The notes: generated by a model from the sequence alone, not told the origin. Shown: positions 1 through 9,818, counted from the first letter of the stretch. The stretch is 64,000 nt of DNA from Flexistipes sp. (GCF_036172515.1 NZ_JAXKVW010000003.1:107001-171000), one strand, 5' to 3'. Program-made: numbers and translations.

Positions 1-911
1 CGAGGGAAGAAATAGTGAAAAATGCTGAAACGTATAAAGAGCAGGTTTTTAAAATACTGGATCCGGAGAAAACGGAGATTGCTTTCAACAGTCACTGGAT
101 GAATAAGATGACTGCCGCGGACATGATTAAGCTGGCTTCACAGCACACCGTTGCAAGAATGCTGGAAAGGGATGATTTTAACAAGCGCTATAAATCCAAC
201 AGGTCAATTAGTATTCATGAGTTTTTATATCCTTTGGTTCAGGCTTATGACTCTGTTGCTTTAAGGGCAGACGTAGAGTTAGGGGGGACTGATCAGAAAT
301 TCAACCTTCTTGTGGGAAGAGAAATTCAGAAGGCCTACGGGCAGGAATCCCAAATCGCTTTGACTATGCCTATACTTGAAGGTCTTGACGGTGTGCAGAA
401 GATGAGTAAATCTTTAAACAATTATGTAGGTATTACCGAAAGTCCATCGGATATGTTTGGTAAACTTATGTCTATTTCAGATGAGCTTATGTTCCGCTAC
501 ATGCTTTTACTGAGCGACAGAAGTATGAAATCCATAGAAGATTTAAAAAAGGACATCAAAAACGGCAGGCTGCATCCGATGGATGTGAAAAAGGATTTTG
601 CATGTGAAATTGTGGAAAAATTCCACGATAAAAGTGCAGCAGAAAAAGCCAAATCGGATTTTGAAAGGGTGTTCTCCAAAAGGGAAAATCCGGAGGATAT
701 GCCTGTTTTGGAAGTTAATGGTGAAAGTATGCTGGAGATAATAAGAAAGCTGAATTTTGCTTCAAGCAACAGTGATGCCAGAAGGCTTGCCAAGCAGGGG
801 GCTGTATCTGTGAACGGGGAGAAAATCAGTGATATTGAGATGAGCCCGGCAGCCGGAGAATATACTTTAAAAGTTGGTAAACGTAAGTTTGCCAGAATAA
901 TATGCAAATAA
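1..911 (+). CDS. tyrS: Tyrosyl-tRNA synthetase, C-terminal part (5' end outside window)
   Basis: Class I aminoacyl-tRNA synthetase that charges tRNA-Tyr. The frame is open to the left edge, so the start codon and the HIGH-motif end lie outside the window. About 300 residues are present; the family is normally about 400. Visible parts are the end of the Rossmann catalytic domain with the tyrosine/ATP site segment [15 protein letters not shown], the KMSKS loop (QKMSKSLNN, near base 400), the anticodon-binding helical region, and a C-terminal S4 RNA-binding domain (from about LEIIRKLNF to the end, with the [14 protein letters not shown] signature). The next gene starts 13 bp downstream behind its own Shine-Dalgarno, so the two may be cotranscribed. 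A GTG near base 15 is an internal codon, not a start. Confidence 0.93.
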   Translation, partial: REEIVKNAETYKEQVFKILDPEKTEIAFNSHWMNKMTAADMIKLASQHTVARMLERDDFNKRYKSNRSISIHEFLYPLVQAYDSVALRADVELGGTDQKFNLLVGREIQKAYGQESQIALTMPILEGLDGVQKMSKSLNNYVGITESPSDMFGKLMSISDELMFRYMLLLSDRSMKSIEDLKKDIKNGRLHPMDVKKDFACEIVEKFHDKSAAEKAKSDFERVFSKRENPEDMPVLEVNGESMLEIIRKLNFASSNSDARRLAKQGAVSVNGEKISDIEMSPAAGEYTLKVGKRKFARIICK

Positions 912-924
912 CGGGAGGTTAATT

Positions 925-2172
925 GTGGTTACCGTTAGACCTTTTAGAGGAGTAAGATACAATCTGGAAAAAGCCCTTTTGAAACATGTTGTTTCACCCC
1001 CCTATGATGTGATAAGCGAGAGTGAAAGAGAGAGCTTTAAAACAAAATCACCGTATAACGTTGTCCATCTTATTCTGCCCGAGGGCAAAAACAAGTACAA
1101 TAATGCCGGTAAACTCTACAATCAATGGAAATCGGAAAAAGTCCTGGTAAAAGATGATGTGCCGTCATTTTACGTTTATGAGCAGGAGTACAGGTACGAA
1201 GGCAAAAAATATGTCAGGACCGGTTTTGTTGGTTTGATGAAGCTGGAAGAATTTGGTAAAGGGAAAGTTTTCCCCCATGAAAAGACGTTGGCCGGACCCA
1301 AAAAAGACCGATACGAGCTGATGAAGGCTTGCAAAGCGAACTTCAGCCAGATTTTCGGACTTTATCTGGATAAGGAAAATGAGCTGGAAAAGGCTTTTGC
1401 CAGTGCGAAGAAGACGATGCCTGCAGCTTCAGCAGTTGATGATGACGGCGTCAAGAATTCTTTATGGCTTATACAGGATCAGGATATTGTTAATAAAATA
1501 TCCAGGTTTATGTCAAACAAATCTATTTATATTGCTGATGGGCATCACAGGTACGAGACCTCTCTTAATCTGAGGGACTTTTTCAGAAAGCAGAACAAAG
1601 ATGCAGCAGATGAGTTAAAGCCTTACGACTTTGCAATGATGATGTTTGTCAATTTTTATGACGAAGGTCTAAAGATATTTCCCACTCACAGAGTGGTTGA
1701 TATAGATGATAAATTTGACGAAAAAGTGTTTTTTGAGAAGCTTGAGAATTATTTTGTAGTTGAGGAGATTGAGCATACCCGCTATGAGAAGTTTCTGAAT
1801 AAGAAAGAGAATTGCAAGATAGTAATGGTTTACGGGGACAAATATTACGGTCTGTCAATTAAGGACGACGATTATGAAAAACTTCACCCCGTTTACCGAA
1901 GAGTTGACACTTATATCCTTCAGGAACTTATCTTAAAAGGTGTCATGGGCTTTTCCGAAGATAAACTTCTTAATAAAGAAGGCATTTCTTTTATGCAGAG
2001 CGAGGAGAAAGTACGTGAAGCAGCTGAAAAAAATAAAGCAGTCGGATTCATATTGAACGGTGTACCTATTGAAGTTGTCAGAGAAATTTCTGAAAATGGA
2101 TATGTGATGCCGCAAAAATCCACTTATTTTTATCCGAAATTACAGACAGGTCTTGTTTTTAATGATATTTGA
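925..2172 (+). CDS. DUF1015 family protein
   Basis: A 415-residue cytosolic protein of the DUF1015 family, recognised by the N-terminal VRPFRGVRYN and SPPYDVIS segments and the central ADGHHRYETSL motif, whose His/Asp/Arg/Glu residues suggest a nucleotide- or metal-binding site. Length is normal for the family. The biochemical function of DUF1015 is not established; it often sits beside housekeeping or serine/pyruvate metabolism genes, and I assign no reaction. The start is GTG at 925, preceded by GGGAGG at a good distance and by the usual start of the family (V-V-R-P-F). It probably shares a transcript with tyrS. A weak hairpin follows the stop. Confidence 0.85.
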   Translation: MVTVRPFRGVRYNLEKALLKHVVSPPYDVISESERESFKTKSPYNVVHLILPEGKNKYNNAGKLYNQWKSEKVLVKDDVPSFYVYEQEYRYEGKKYVRTGFVGLMKLEEFGKGKVFPHEKTLAGPKKDRYELMKACKANFSQIFGLYLDKENELEKAFASAKKTMPAASAVDDDGVKNSLWLIQDQDIVNKISRFMSNKSIYIADGHHRYETSLNLRDFFRKQNKDAADELKPYDFAMMMFVNFYDEGLKIFPTHRVVDIDDKFDEKVFFEKLENYFVVEEIEHTRYEKFLNKKENCKIVMVYGDKYYGLSIKDDDYEKLHPVYRRVDTYILQELILKGVMGFSEDKLLNKEGISFMQSEEKVREAAEKNKAVGFILNGVPIEVVREISENGYVMPQKSTYFYPKLQTGLVFNDI

Positions 2173-2545
2173 TTTGGGGTGTCTGTTCCTGATACCCCAT
2201 CTGTCACAATTGAATTATAATTGATTAAAACCCCGGTTTCCTGCGGGATATAAAATATTTTTTATATTTGTTTAATTTTGAATGGTTATAAAATTCACTT
2301 TATATTTTCTTAAATATACCAATAGTTTTTGGAATAAAGTCGGTTTAAACAATTTGACAAACCCTGTTTTTTTTTATATAAAACAATTATATTATGCTAT
2401 CATGAAAATAGATGTTATACTTTAACTGACTAACTGCTGAATATAAAGTCTTTGCGGATAACGGCAAAGGTTTTAATATACATTGTATGGATAAGACGGT
2501 TTAAAGAGCCGCTTAGAAAAAAGCGAGTAAAGGAGGTACGTGATT
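2173..2545 (+). other. Intergenic spacer with terminator-like hairpin, promoter and long ehuB leader
   Basis: No coding sequence is visible. The spacer holds a weak hairpin after the DUF1015 gene (2175-2199, arms TGGGGT and ACCCCA, no U-tract), an AT-rich stretch, a strong sigma70 promoter (2354-2382), and a leader of about 155 nt before the ehuB ATG. The leader has small inverted repeats: CTTTGC (2450-2455) with GCAAAG (2464-2469), and CGCTT with AAGCG (about 2510-2525) just before the Shine-Dalgarno. It matches no riboswitch class that I recognise. Confidence 0.6.
2354..2382 (+). promoter_or_regulatory. Sigma70-type promoter for ehuBCDA
   Basis: Consensus -35 TTGACA (2354-2359) and -10 TATAAA (2377-2382) with a 17-bp spacer that includes a T-tract. 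The predicted transcription start is near 2389, which leaves a leader of roughly 155 nt. Confidence 0.7.
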
Positions 2546-3427
2546 ATGTTTAACAAATTCAGAAAGTTAGGAATCAGCTTCTTAGCAGTAGGGTTGTTTG
2601 CACTTTTATCAGCTGGTGTTGCTTCAGCCCAGGTTACACTTGAGGACATTAAAGAAAGAGGATTTGTTCGTGTTGCCACTGCAAATGAAATCCCCTACGG
2701 TTATGTAGATGCAGGCGGTAATGCAATGGGAGCCGGACCGGAAGTTGCCAGAGCGGTATTGAAAAGAATGGGTATTGAAGATATTCAGTGGGTTGTAACA
2801 AGTTTCAGTTCTCTGATCCCCGGCTTAAAAGCAAATCGTTTTGATATGGCGGCAGCAGAGCAGGCCATTCTGCCTCCGCGTTGTAAACAGGTGGATTATG
2901 CTACAGTGCCCAATTCCTCCTATGGTGAAGGACTGCTGGTGAAAGCCGGAAATCCTAAAGATATTCATTCACATAGGGACTTTGCTAAGCGTGAAGATCT
3001 GAAAGTTGCCATTATGGCTGGTGCCGATCAGCTTGAAATGCTTCAGGAGATTGATGTCCCACAGTCACAAATGGTTATGATTCAGACAAATGCTGACGCT
3101 ATTTCAACTGTAGCCACAGGAAGAGCCGATGCTTATGCTGCAACAGGACTTACTGCAGCTAATTTGGCGAAGAAGAGTGATAAAGTTGAACTGGCCGATC
3201 CTTTTGTAGATCCTGTGATAGATGGTAAAGAGATCCGTAGCTGGGGCAGCTTTACCTTTAATAAAGGATCCGATGATTTTCGCTTAGCGTTCAGTAAAGA
3301 GCTGAAAAAGTTTAAAAAGACTGATGAGTGGAGAAATATTCTCGAGAAAAACGGATTTACACCTGCTGACATAGAAGGTTCTTTTAAACATACTACTAAA
3401 GAGCTTTGCTCCGGAGAAGGTATTTAA
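2546..3427 (+). CDS. ehuB: ABC transporter substrate-binding protein, ectoine/hydroxyectoine type (EhuB-like)
   Basis: Periplasmic family 3 solute-binding protein of 293 residues. It has a Sec signal peptide (MFNKFRKLG, then a hydrophobic stretch ending GVASAQ, about residues 1-29) and a mature start LEDIKERGFVRVATANEIPYG, typical of the polar-amino-acid family. The pattern GAGPEVARAVLKRMGIEDI, then LIPGLKANRFDMAAA with a PPRC segment, resembles EhuB proteins that bind ectoine and 5-hydroxyectoine. The ectoine catabolic operon 6.5 kb downstream supports this. I chose ATG 2546 over GTG 2540 because AGGAGGT (2531-2537) is 8 nt from the ATG and only 2 nt from the GTG. The gene heads a four-gene import operon. 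Another compatible solute or amino acid remains possible as substrate. Confidence 0.75.
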   Translation: MFNKFRKLGISFLAVGLFALLSAGVASAQVTLEDIKERGFVRVATANEIPYGYVDAGGNAMGAGPEVARAVLKRMGIEDIQWVVTSFSSLIPGLKANRFDMAAAEQAILPPRCKQVDYATVPNSSYGEGLLVKAGNPKDIHSHRDFAKREDLKVAIMAGADQLEMLQEIDVPQSQMVMIQTNADAISTVATGRADAYAATGLTAANLAKKSDKVELADPFVDPVIDGKEIRSWGSFTFNKGSDDFRLAFSKELKKFKKTDEWRNILEKNGFTPADIEGSFKHTTKELCSGEGI

Positions 3428-3446
3428 GTAAAACTGTATCACATAG

Positions 3447-3480
3447 GCGCCCGGTTTTAAAAAGCCGGGCGCTTTCTTAT
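3447..3480 (+). terminator. Intercistronic hairpin between ehuB and ehuC
   Basis: A GC-rich 8-bp perfect stem, GCGCCCGG (3447-3454) and CCGGGCGC (3465-3472), with a 10-nt loop, followed by TTTCTTAT. It probably acts as a partial terminator or mRNA-stabilising stem that makes the binding protein more abundant than the membrane components, a common arrangement in ABC operons. Confidence 0.65.
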
Positions 3481-3513
3481 TATATCCCTGCATACAGGGT
3501 AGCGGAGGGATGA

Positions 3514-4191
3514 ATGAACTGGATAGATTATTTGGGACCAATGATGGATGGGGCATGGATTACTGTTAAGTTAACGTTCTATTCCACCATTCTCGGAGCC
3601 ATCTTTTCTTTTATGTTTGGACTCGGAAAGCTTTCCCGGCACTGGTATTTTAAAGTCCCCTCCGTTACATATATTGAAGTCTTCAGGGGCACTTCTTTGC
3701 TGGTGCAGATGTTTTGGCTGTTTTATGCTTTACCTCTGGTAGGCCAGTTTATGGGAGTTGATACTCGTATTCCGCCTGTTATTGCGGGAATTCTGGCATT
3801 ATCTGCAAATATAGGTGCATATGGCGCTGAGGTTGTGCGGGGTGCCATACAGGCAGTATCTAAAAAACAATACGAAGCGGCTACTGCTCTCAATTTTACT
3901 CCCAAACAAACATTATGGCGTATCGCTCTGCCTCAGGCAATACCTGAAATGATGCCGCCTTTTGGCAATCTTGCCATTCAAAATTTGAAGGATACCGCTT
4001 TGGTTTCTCTTATTACAATATCGGATTTGGCCTTTGTCTCGGAAAGGCTTAGAAATCTAACACAGGAAAGTGCCGTGGTCTATACACTGGCTCTTTTTAT
4101 GTACTTCGGTATGGCTCTGGTACTGGCAGGTATGCTTAAAATGCTAAGCCAGTATGTTGGAACCTGGCGCCGTGCAGCGGGAGGTAAGTGA
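3514..4191 (+). CDS. ehuC: ABC transporter permease, ectoine/amino-acid type (EhuC-like)
   Basis: Inner-membrane permease of 225 residues in the HisM/GlnP family, with about five hydrophobic segments. It carries the family signature YIEVFRGTSLLVQMFWLFYALP and the cytoplasmic EAA loop (YEAATALNFTPKQTLWRIALPQAIP), which contacts the ATPase. Length is normal. It lies between the binding protein gene and a second permease, with the stop overlapping the next ATG by one base (TGATG). The ATG at 3514 is preceded by AGCGGAGGG. EhuC and EhuD would form the heterodimeric channel. Substrate is assigned from context. Confidence 0.75.
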   Translation: MNWIDYLGPMMDGAWITVKLTFYSTILGAIFSFMFGLGKLSRHWYFKVPSVTYIEVFRGTSLLVQMFWLFYALPLVGQFMGVDTRIPPVIAGILALSANIGAYGAEVVRGAIQAVSKKQYEAATALNFTPKQTLWRIALPQAIPEMMPPFGNLAIQNLKDTALVSLITISDLAFVSERLRNLTQESAVVYTLALFMYFGMALVLAGMLKMLSQYVGTWRRAAGGK

Positions 4192-4886
4192 TGTTATACG
4201 GGATTGAATGGGTTACAACTTCAAATCTTGCTTTTGCAGCGTCTATTCTACCTATTTTACTGATAGGGCTTGTTACAACATTAAAAGCTACAGTTGTGGG
4301 TTTTATTTTGGCAATGATTATCGGTTTGATATTGGCAGCCTTAAAGGGAGCACCGTTGAAGATAATCAGCTATCCGGCTGCATTTGTTATTGAATTTTTG
4401 CGGGACACCCCGCTGCTTATACAGTTGTTTTTTGTTTTTTATGTTCTCCCTCAGCTTACCGGGATTACTCTTCCGGCATTTGTTGCCGGAGCTGTTGCGC
4501 TTGGTTTGCAGTACAGCGCATATTGTGCCGAAGTTTACAGAGGCGGGCTGGAAGCGGTGCCATGGGGGCAGCACGAGGCACTTAAAGCTTTAAACTTACC
4601 ACCTGCTTATGGTTTTTTTCATATTATTCTGCCCCAGGCTGTACCACGTATTATACCGGCGCTGGGGAATTATCTTGTTTCAATTATGAAAGATGTCCCC
4701 ATCTTAAGTGTTGTCACTGTTCTGGAAATGATGACCCTGGCCAGAATTATCGGAGACAGAACTTATAATTATCTCGTTCCTCTTTCTTTGGTAGGGGGAC
4801 TGTATCTTATATTAACACTGCTGTCATCATTCTTAGTGCGTTTTATAGATATGAAACTTCCCAAGAGCGGAATACCACTTAAATAA
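4191..4886 (+). CDS. ehuD: ABC transporter permease, ectoine/amino-acid type (EhuD-like)
   Basis: Second permease (231 residues, HisM/GlnP family), with the signature [22 protein letters not shown] and the EAA loop [25 protein letters not shown]. It pairs with EhuC in the membrane. I prefer ATG 4191 to the adjacent GTG 4188: the ATG overlaps the ehuC stop by one base, and GGGAGGT lies about 6 nt upstream, so the two subunits are translationally coupled. The ATPase gene follows after 11 bp. Substrate assignment rests on EhuB and on the nearby ectoine catabolic genes. Confidence 0.75.
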   Translation: MLYGIEWVTTSNLAFAASILPILLIGLVTTLKATVVGFILAMIIGLILAALKGAPLKIISYPAAFVIEFLRDTPLLIQLFFVFYVLPQLTGITLPAFVAGAVALGLQYSAYCAEVYRGGLEAVPWGQHEALKALNLPPAYGFFHIILPQAVPRIIPALGNYLVSIMKDVPILSVVTVLEMMTLARIIGDRTYNYLVPLSLVGGLYLILTLLSSFLVRFIDMKLPKSGIPLK

Positions 4887-4897
4887 GCGAGGTAAAA

Positions 4898-5677
4898 ATG
4901 AGCGAACCTATGATTAAATTTGATAAAGTTACAAAAAAATTCGGTGATGTGGTGGTTCTAGATGAGCTTGAGTTTGAGGTCCAGCCTAATGAGATGGTAA
5001 CGATTATTGGACCTTCGGGTTCCGGTAAATCAACGATACTCAGGATTTTGATGACATTGGAGCCAATAAATGGTGGTGTGGTTTATGTTGACGGTGAGCC
5101 ATTATGGCATGAAGAACGCAACGGCAAGCTTATCCCTGCAAGCCAACAACATTTGAGAAAAATGCGCTCAAAGCTCGGAATGGTTTTCCAGCAGTTTAAC
5201 CTGTTTCCGCATATGACAGTTCGCCGTAATCTGACGGAGGCACCTATAAGGGTGCTGGGGCTTTCAAAAAAGGAAGCTGTCGAAAGGGCTGATGAGCTTC
5301 TTGAATTGGTGGGGCTGTCTGATCAGGCGGATAAATTTCCCGCACAGCTTTCCGGTGGGCAGCAGCAGCGCGTTGGTATAGCCAGGTCTTTGGCTATGAG
5401 ACCTAAAATTCTGCTTTTTGATGAACCGACTTCTGCACTTGATCCGGAGCTTGTTGGTGAAGTTTTACAGGTAATCCGTCAGCTGGCTGAGCAGCATGAA
5501 TTTACTATGCTTCTTGTTACGCACGAGATTCCTTTTGCCAGACAGGTGTCTGACAGGGTATGTTTTATCGATGGCGGATCGATTGTGGAGCAGGGGTCGC
5601 CGGCTGACATATTGACGGAGCCGAAAGAAGAGAGAACTAAAGAGTTTCTGCACGCTGTACTGCATCCGGATGAATAA
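4898..5677 (+). CDS. ehuA: ABC transporter ATP-binding protein, ectoine/amino-acid type (EhuA-like)
   Basis: Cytoplasmic ATPase of 259 residues that powers the EhuBCD importer. It has Walker [10 protein letters not shown] (about residues 38-46), a Q-loop ([14 protein letters not shown]), the ABC signature [17 protein letters not shown], Walker [17 protein letters not shown] and the switch histidine in [10 protein letters not shown]. The insertion [16 protein letters not shown] between Walker A and the Q-loop is typical of the EhuA/polar-amino-acid subgroup. It is last in the operon. Convergent metH lies 158 bp away, with a 9-bp stem between them. Confidence 0.8.
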   Translation: MSEPMIKFDKVTKKFGDVVVLDELEFEVQPNEMVTIIGPSGSGKSTILRILMTLEPINGGVVYVDGEPLWHEERNGKLIPASQQHLRKMRSKLGMVFQQFNLFPHMTVRRNLTEAPIRVLGLSKKEAVERADELLELVGLSDQADKFPAQLSGGQQQRVGIARSLAMRPKILLFDEPTSALDPELVGEVLQVIRQLAEQHEFTMLLVTHEIPFARQVSDRVCFIDGGSIVEQGSPADILTEPKEERTKEFLHAVLHPDE

Positions 5678-5776
5678 ATTTGTTGTGTGGTGTATTGGTA
5701 TATTAGTTGAGTGGTATATTTGTTATTAGTAAACTCAGCCGGTAACTTCACAGCAGTAACTACCTCAAATACCAAG

Positions 5777-5805
5777 CATCCCGCCACAATTTGGTGGGCG
5801 GGATG
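5777..5805. terminator. Stem-loop between convergent ehuA and metH
   Basis: Perfect 9-bp stem CATCCCGCC (5777-5785) and GGCGGGATG (5797-5805) with an 11-nt loop. It lies between two convergent genes, so it may end transcription from both sides. No clear U-tract follows on either strand, so Rho assistance or an mRNA 3'-end role is possible. Confidence 0.45.
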
Positions 5806-5835
5806 TGCGCGGTTGGCACCTCAAATACTTTAAAT

Positions 5836-8800
5836 TCACAGCGTAAAATATTCAGCCGTCGGGTTGTGAACGATGAGTGCACTTGTACTAAACTCTGGCA
5901 CCATCTGATAAGTCTCAGTCAGGCTGATATTTATTTTCTCCATTGAAAGCAGATCACCAATAATTTTATTTCCATACAGATCCGGACATGATGGATAACC
6001 GAAACTGTAGCGCAGGCCTCGGTATTTTGCGTTAAGTATTCCGTCAATAGAACCGGAGTCCTTATTATCTATTTTAAGTTCTTCTCTTATCCTTTTATGC
6101 CAGAATTCCGCCAAAGCTTCTGTTAGTTCTGTAAAGAAGCCGTGAAGAAGAAAATATTTCTTGTAGCTGTGGTTTTCTTTCAATTGTTTTGTGTACTCCG
6201 CCGGTTCATTTCCGAGGGTTACGATTTGCAGCGGTAAAACATCAAATTCCCCTGATTTGTGGTCCTTGAAATAGTCAGGAATACTGAGAAACGGTGGTTT
6301 GGAACTTCTCGGGAAAACAACATCAGCGAGCAGTTTCTCGTCTTCATCATATATTTTTAATGTTTCCTCACTGCTCTGGCACTTGAAATATCCATAACTT
6401 ACTTTAGGATTAATTTTGATTTCATTGTTAAGTTTTAGCAGTATCTCGTTGTATTCACTGTCAGCTTCATCTTTTAATAATTTCATATATTCTGCTTCGG
6501 TACTTGCACTGCTCTTTTTATAGCCCCATCGTGTTTTATAAAGGGTCTGCCTGTTCATAAACTTCAACGCATCGTTAATATCAATATTCTCTTCAATTTT
6601 GCTGCCCCAGAAAGGCGGGATAGGTATATCGTCCGTACTCAGATCGTTTCTTGTTTGCTCGTCGCCTGTTGTATCTGATTTTACTTGATTAATCTGTGGT
6701 TTTCCTGAAATTTTTCTTCTTTGGGATGGTTTTGTTTTCAGGTATTTAAGAGCAGAAAAAGCATCTGCACAGTAGTGTACTTTTCCCTCAAGAAGCGGCT
6801 CACATTCGTTTTTTACAAACCCTTCAGTAAGTGCGGCACCGCCCAGCAGAACGGTTGTGTCCAGTTGCATTTGAGCTATCTCAGCTATATTTTCCTTCAT
6901 TATGCCGGTGGATTTGACAAGCAAACCGCTCATACCTATTGCATCCGCTTTTACCTCTTTCGCCCTTTCAATCATTTCATCGACAGGAACCTTTATTCCC
7001 AAATTATACACTTCGTAACCGTTATTGGATAAAATAATTTCCACAAGGTTTTTACCTATGTCATGCACATCACCTTTTACAGTGGCCAAAATGACTTTAC
7101 CTTTTGTTTCCGTGTCTTCTTTGTTAATAAATTTTTCCAGATAGGTGACAGATTTCTTCATGACTTCAGCAGACTGAAGTACAAAAGGCAGGAGCATTTT
7201 GCCGCTGCCGAAGAGTTCTCCGATCTCTTTCATTCCGGGCATCAGAATGTCATTAATTATTTCAAAAGGTTTGTATTTTTGCAGAAGAGTGTCTATTACT
7301 TTTTCAAGGTCCTTTTTATTACCTTTTTTAAGCTTTTTAACCAGAGCTTCTTCTTCGGTTATATCTTCTTCAACTTCTTCTTCGCTTTGCAGGCTTTTGC
7401 CTGAAAAATGGTTAATAAATTTATTAAGTCCATTTTCACGACCGTAAATCAGATTTTTGCACAAATTTATTTCATGTTTATCCATAGAGGATAGATTAAT
7501 AAGTTTCGATGCATGGACAATCGCCATATCCAGACCGTTTTCCACTGCTTCTTCCAGAAAAACGGCGTTTAGAAAAATCCTGCTTTCTTTGGATAGTCCG
7601 AATGAAACATTGCTGACTCCCAATACCGTTTTTGCTCCTTTCAATCTGTCTTTTATCATTTTTATGGCGTTTAATGTTTCCACAGCTGCAAACTTAAGGG
7701 AAGTATCTCCGCTTCCGATGGAGAAAGTCAGCGGGTCGAATATCAGCCCTTCAGGAGCAAGATTGTATTGTTTAGTCCATATATTATAAATCTTTTCAGC
7801 AATTTTAAATTTCTCATCTGCTGTCATTGCCATGCCGTTTTCATCAATAGTAAGAGCGATAACGTTGGCAGGGTAGTCTTGAACAAGCTTAAGTATTTTG
7901 TGCAGCTTGCCACCGCCGTCTTCAAGGTTTATTGAATTGATAATGGGTTTTCCCGAATAATTTTTAAGAGCAGTTTCTATCACCGGAGGCTCCGTTGAGT
8001 CAATTACAATGGGAGCGGAAAGGGTTTTATTTAATAAGCTGACAAAATGCTGCATATCAAACATTTCATCTCGCCCTGCATATGCAACACAAACATCGAT
8101 AAAATGGGCTCCGGCGTCTTCCTGCTCTTTGGCGACATTTAACATTCCCTCATAATCGTTGTTTAACAATAATTCTCTGAAAGCTTTACTGCCGTTGGCA
8201 TTTGCCCTCTCACCTATTATAGCAGGAGGTGGTGTCTGTGTCAGTGAAGTGGATGTGTATAGACTTGATGACAGACCTGCAGCTGTCCCGGAAGGTTTTA
8301 AAGGATGAAAAGATTTTGCTATATTTTTCAGTTGTTTTATATGTTCGTAACCGGTACCGCAGCACCCACCGATAATATTCAGCGGCAATTCATCCAGCAA
8401 TCCTTTGAATATTTCAGCCATCTTCCCGGGTGTCATCGTGTAAACGGTTTTCCCGTTAACATTTTCAGGCAGACCTGCATTAGGTATGCATGATACACTT
8501 CTGTTCCAGTATTTGGTAAGTTCGCTGAGTGGTTTATGCATCATATCCGGCCCCAGGCCGCAATTCAGCCCCAAAGAAAATACCGGATAGGAGCCGATGA
8601 GTGCAGCGGCTGCTGAAATGTCAGAGCCTACAAGCATTGTGCCTGTATTCTCAACAGTTACCGAAACACTTACCGGTAAATCGATTTTTAATTCTTCAAG
8701 GTTATCAAAAATCGCTTTCAAAGCGGCCTTTATCTGCAATAAATCCTGCGAAGTTTCCACGATTAATCCGTCGACGCCCCCATCTATCAGACCTTTTGAC

Positions 8801-9207
8801 TGCTCTTTATACATTTCGTACAAATCGTCAAATGATATCTGGGAAAGGCTGGGCAGTTTAGTTCCGGGGCCCATCGATCCGAAAACAAACTTATCGGAGA
8901 ATTCATCGGCAGCCCCGCGGGCCAATTTCGCCCCGGCAACATTTATTTCGTATGCTTGATCTTCAAGGCCGTACTCACTTAAAATCAGTCTTGTGGCACC
9001 GAAAGTGTTTGTCTCAGCAACGTCAGCTCCAGCCTGAAAATACTTTCTGTGAATATTTTTCATGATTTCCGGAGCACTGATATTAAGGTATTCATTACAC
9101 CCATGAAAATCCCCCCATAATGTTTCGGGGATTGATTCATTCTGAATTGTGGTGCCCATTCCGCCGTCGAAAACGACTATATTCCTTTCCGCAAATTTTC
9201 TAAACAT
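5836..9207 (-). CDS. metH: Cobalamin-dependent methionine synthase
   Basis: Transfers the methyl group of methyltetrahydrofolate to homocysteine through cobalamin. All four modules are present in 1123 residues: the homocysteine-binding barrel with zinc ligands NCG (Cys216) and GGCC (Cys282, Cys283); the pterin-binding barrel (from about PAIIGERANANG); the B12 cap and Rossmann domain with the cobalt-ligand motif DVHDIGKNL (His715); and the AdoMet reactivation domain ending with RGLRYSFGYPSCPDL. It is slightly shorter than the E. coli enzyme (1227), mostly in linkers. I chose ATG 9207; a longer frame reaches 9255, but a promoter candidate (9252-9280) puts the transcript start inside that extension, and GAGAG sits 6 nt upstream of 9207. 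It is monocistronic and splits the ectoine import and catabolism operons. Confidence 0.95.
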   Translation of the reverse strand: MFRKFAERNIVVFDGGMGTTIQNESIPETLWGDFHGCNEYLNISAPEIMKNIHRKYFQAGADVAETNTFGATRLILSEYGLEDQAYEINVAGAKLARGAADEFSDKFVFGSMGPGTKLPSLSQISFDDLYEMYKEQSKGLIDGGVDGLIVETSQDLLQIKAALKAIFDNLEELKIDLPVSVSVTVENTGTMLVGSDISAAAALIGSYPVFSLGLNCGLGPDMMHKPLSELTKYWNRSVSCIPNAGLPENVNGKTVYTMTPGKMAEIFKGLLDELPLNIIGGCCGTGYEHIKQLKNIAKSFHPLKPSGTAAGLSSSLYTSTSLTQTPPPAIIGERANANGSKAFRELLLNNDYEGMLNVAKEQEDAGAHFIDVCVAYAGRDEMFDMQHFVSLLNKTLSAPIVIDSTEPPVIETALKNYSGKPIINSINLEDGGGKLHKILKLVQDYPANVIALTIDENGMAMTADEKFKIAEKIYNIWTKQYNLAPEGLIFDPLTFSIGSGDTSLKFAAVETLNAIKMIKDRLKGAKTVLGVSNVSFGLSKESRIFLNAVFLEEAVENGLDMAIVHASKLINLSSMDKHEINLCKNLIYGRENGLNKFINHFSGKSLQSEEEVEEDITEEEALVKKLKKGNKKDLEKVIDTLLQKYKPFEIINDILMPGMKEIGELFGSGKMLLPFVLQSAEVMKKSVTYLEKFINKEDTETKGKVILATVKGDVHDIGKNLVEIILSNNGYEVYNLGIKVPVDEMIERAKEVKADAIGMSGLLVKSTGIMKENIAEIAQMQLDTTVLLGGAALTEGFVKNECEPLLEGKVHYCADAFSALKYLKTKPSQRRKISGKPQINQVKSDTTGDEQTRNDLSTDDIPIPPFWGSKIEENIDINDALKFMNRQTLYKTRWGYKKSSASTEAEYMKLLKDEADSEYNEILLKLNNEIKINPKVSYGYFKCQSSEETLKIYDEDEKLLADVVFPRSSKPPFLSIPDYFKDHKSGEFDVLPLQIVTLGNEPAEYTKQLKENHSYKKYFLLHGFFTELTEALAEFWHKRIREELKIDNKDSGSIDGILNAKYRGLRYSFGYPSCPDLYGNKIIGDLLSMEKINISLTETYQMVPEFSTSALIVHNPTAEYFTL

Positions 9208-9251
9208 TTCCATCTCTCTATAAACTTTTAATATTCTTAAACAGGTAATGT

Positions 9252-9280
9252 ACAATAAAAATATAAACAGATTTTTTCAA
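9252..9280 (-). promoter_or_regulatory. Candidate metH promoter
   Basis: On the minus strand, TTGAAA (plus-strand TTTCAA at 9275-9280) and TATTGT (plus-strand ACAATA at 9252-9257) are separated by 17 bp. The predicted start near 9245 gives a leader of about 40 nt, with no room for a cobalamin riboswitch, and none is seen. Confidence 0.45.
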
Positions 9281-9304
9281 GCTGTATTTTATTGCAACTC
9301 TCTC

Positions 9305-9347
9305 ATTTTTTAGGAGCTATGACATTTTGTTGGTGCTAAGCGTTAAG
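9305..9347 (+). repeat. Intergenic repeat, GAGCTATGACATTT / GTGCTAAGCG family, copy 1
   Basis: Shares TTTTTTARGAGCTATGACAT, then TT-GTT-GTGCTAAGCG, with a second copy at 44771-44811, at nearly identical spacing. The GTGCTAAG core also occurs at 21140-21160 and 48204-48220. All copies are between genes. Confidence 0.6.
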
Positions 9348-9818
9348 CTTACATGGCCTAGGAGCAAGGAGAAAAGTCCAGATTGAGGCAGATATTTAGA
9401 AAGTTGATATAATTGTTTGCACGATTACCTTTTAACTTATTTAATACATCTACAAACCATACTACCCTAAGACCCTTATTACCTCAATAACATCAACTAC
9501 CTCAATCACCTCCAACTACCTCTTTCTTACCCATCATCCATCGCACATTACTCATCACGGTATCACGCATTACGGTATACACCTTAAATTTTGAAGAAGT
9601 ACTTAAAAAAATTTATATATTGCGTTTTGTTATTGACTTTAATTATAAAATTATATAGAAAAAATATAGAGAGCAAGCTTGATAACACTCTCTTAATTCA
9701 ATTAAAATATAATTTTACACATGAAATAAAACAGTATAATTGTGCTTGAAATTTTTCATATTTAAAATATGTCAATGTAAACTAAAATTTAACTTGTTTT
9801 TTCAATTAAGAGTTTTTT

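Noticed and set aside
497-907. Antisense frame inside tyrS
   Set aside because: It lies wholly within a conserved gene, has no start signal, and looks like a composition shadow.
6721-8959. Several plus-strand frames inside metH
   Set aside because: All are antisense to a well-conserved protein, without ribosome sites or recognisable domains.
9208-9255. MetH start at 9255
   Set aside because: The added residues lack similarity to MetH, and the likely promoter overlaps them; ATG 9207 has a ribosome site.
9208-9300. Cobalamin or SAM riboswitch before metH
   Set aside because: The leader is too short and has no conserved boxes.
9465-9595. CRISPR-like short repeats
   Set aside because: Repeat units (CTACCTC, CATTAC) are short, degenerate and without regular spacers, so this is low-complexity sequence.
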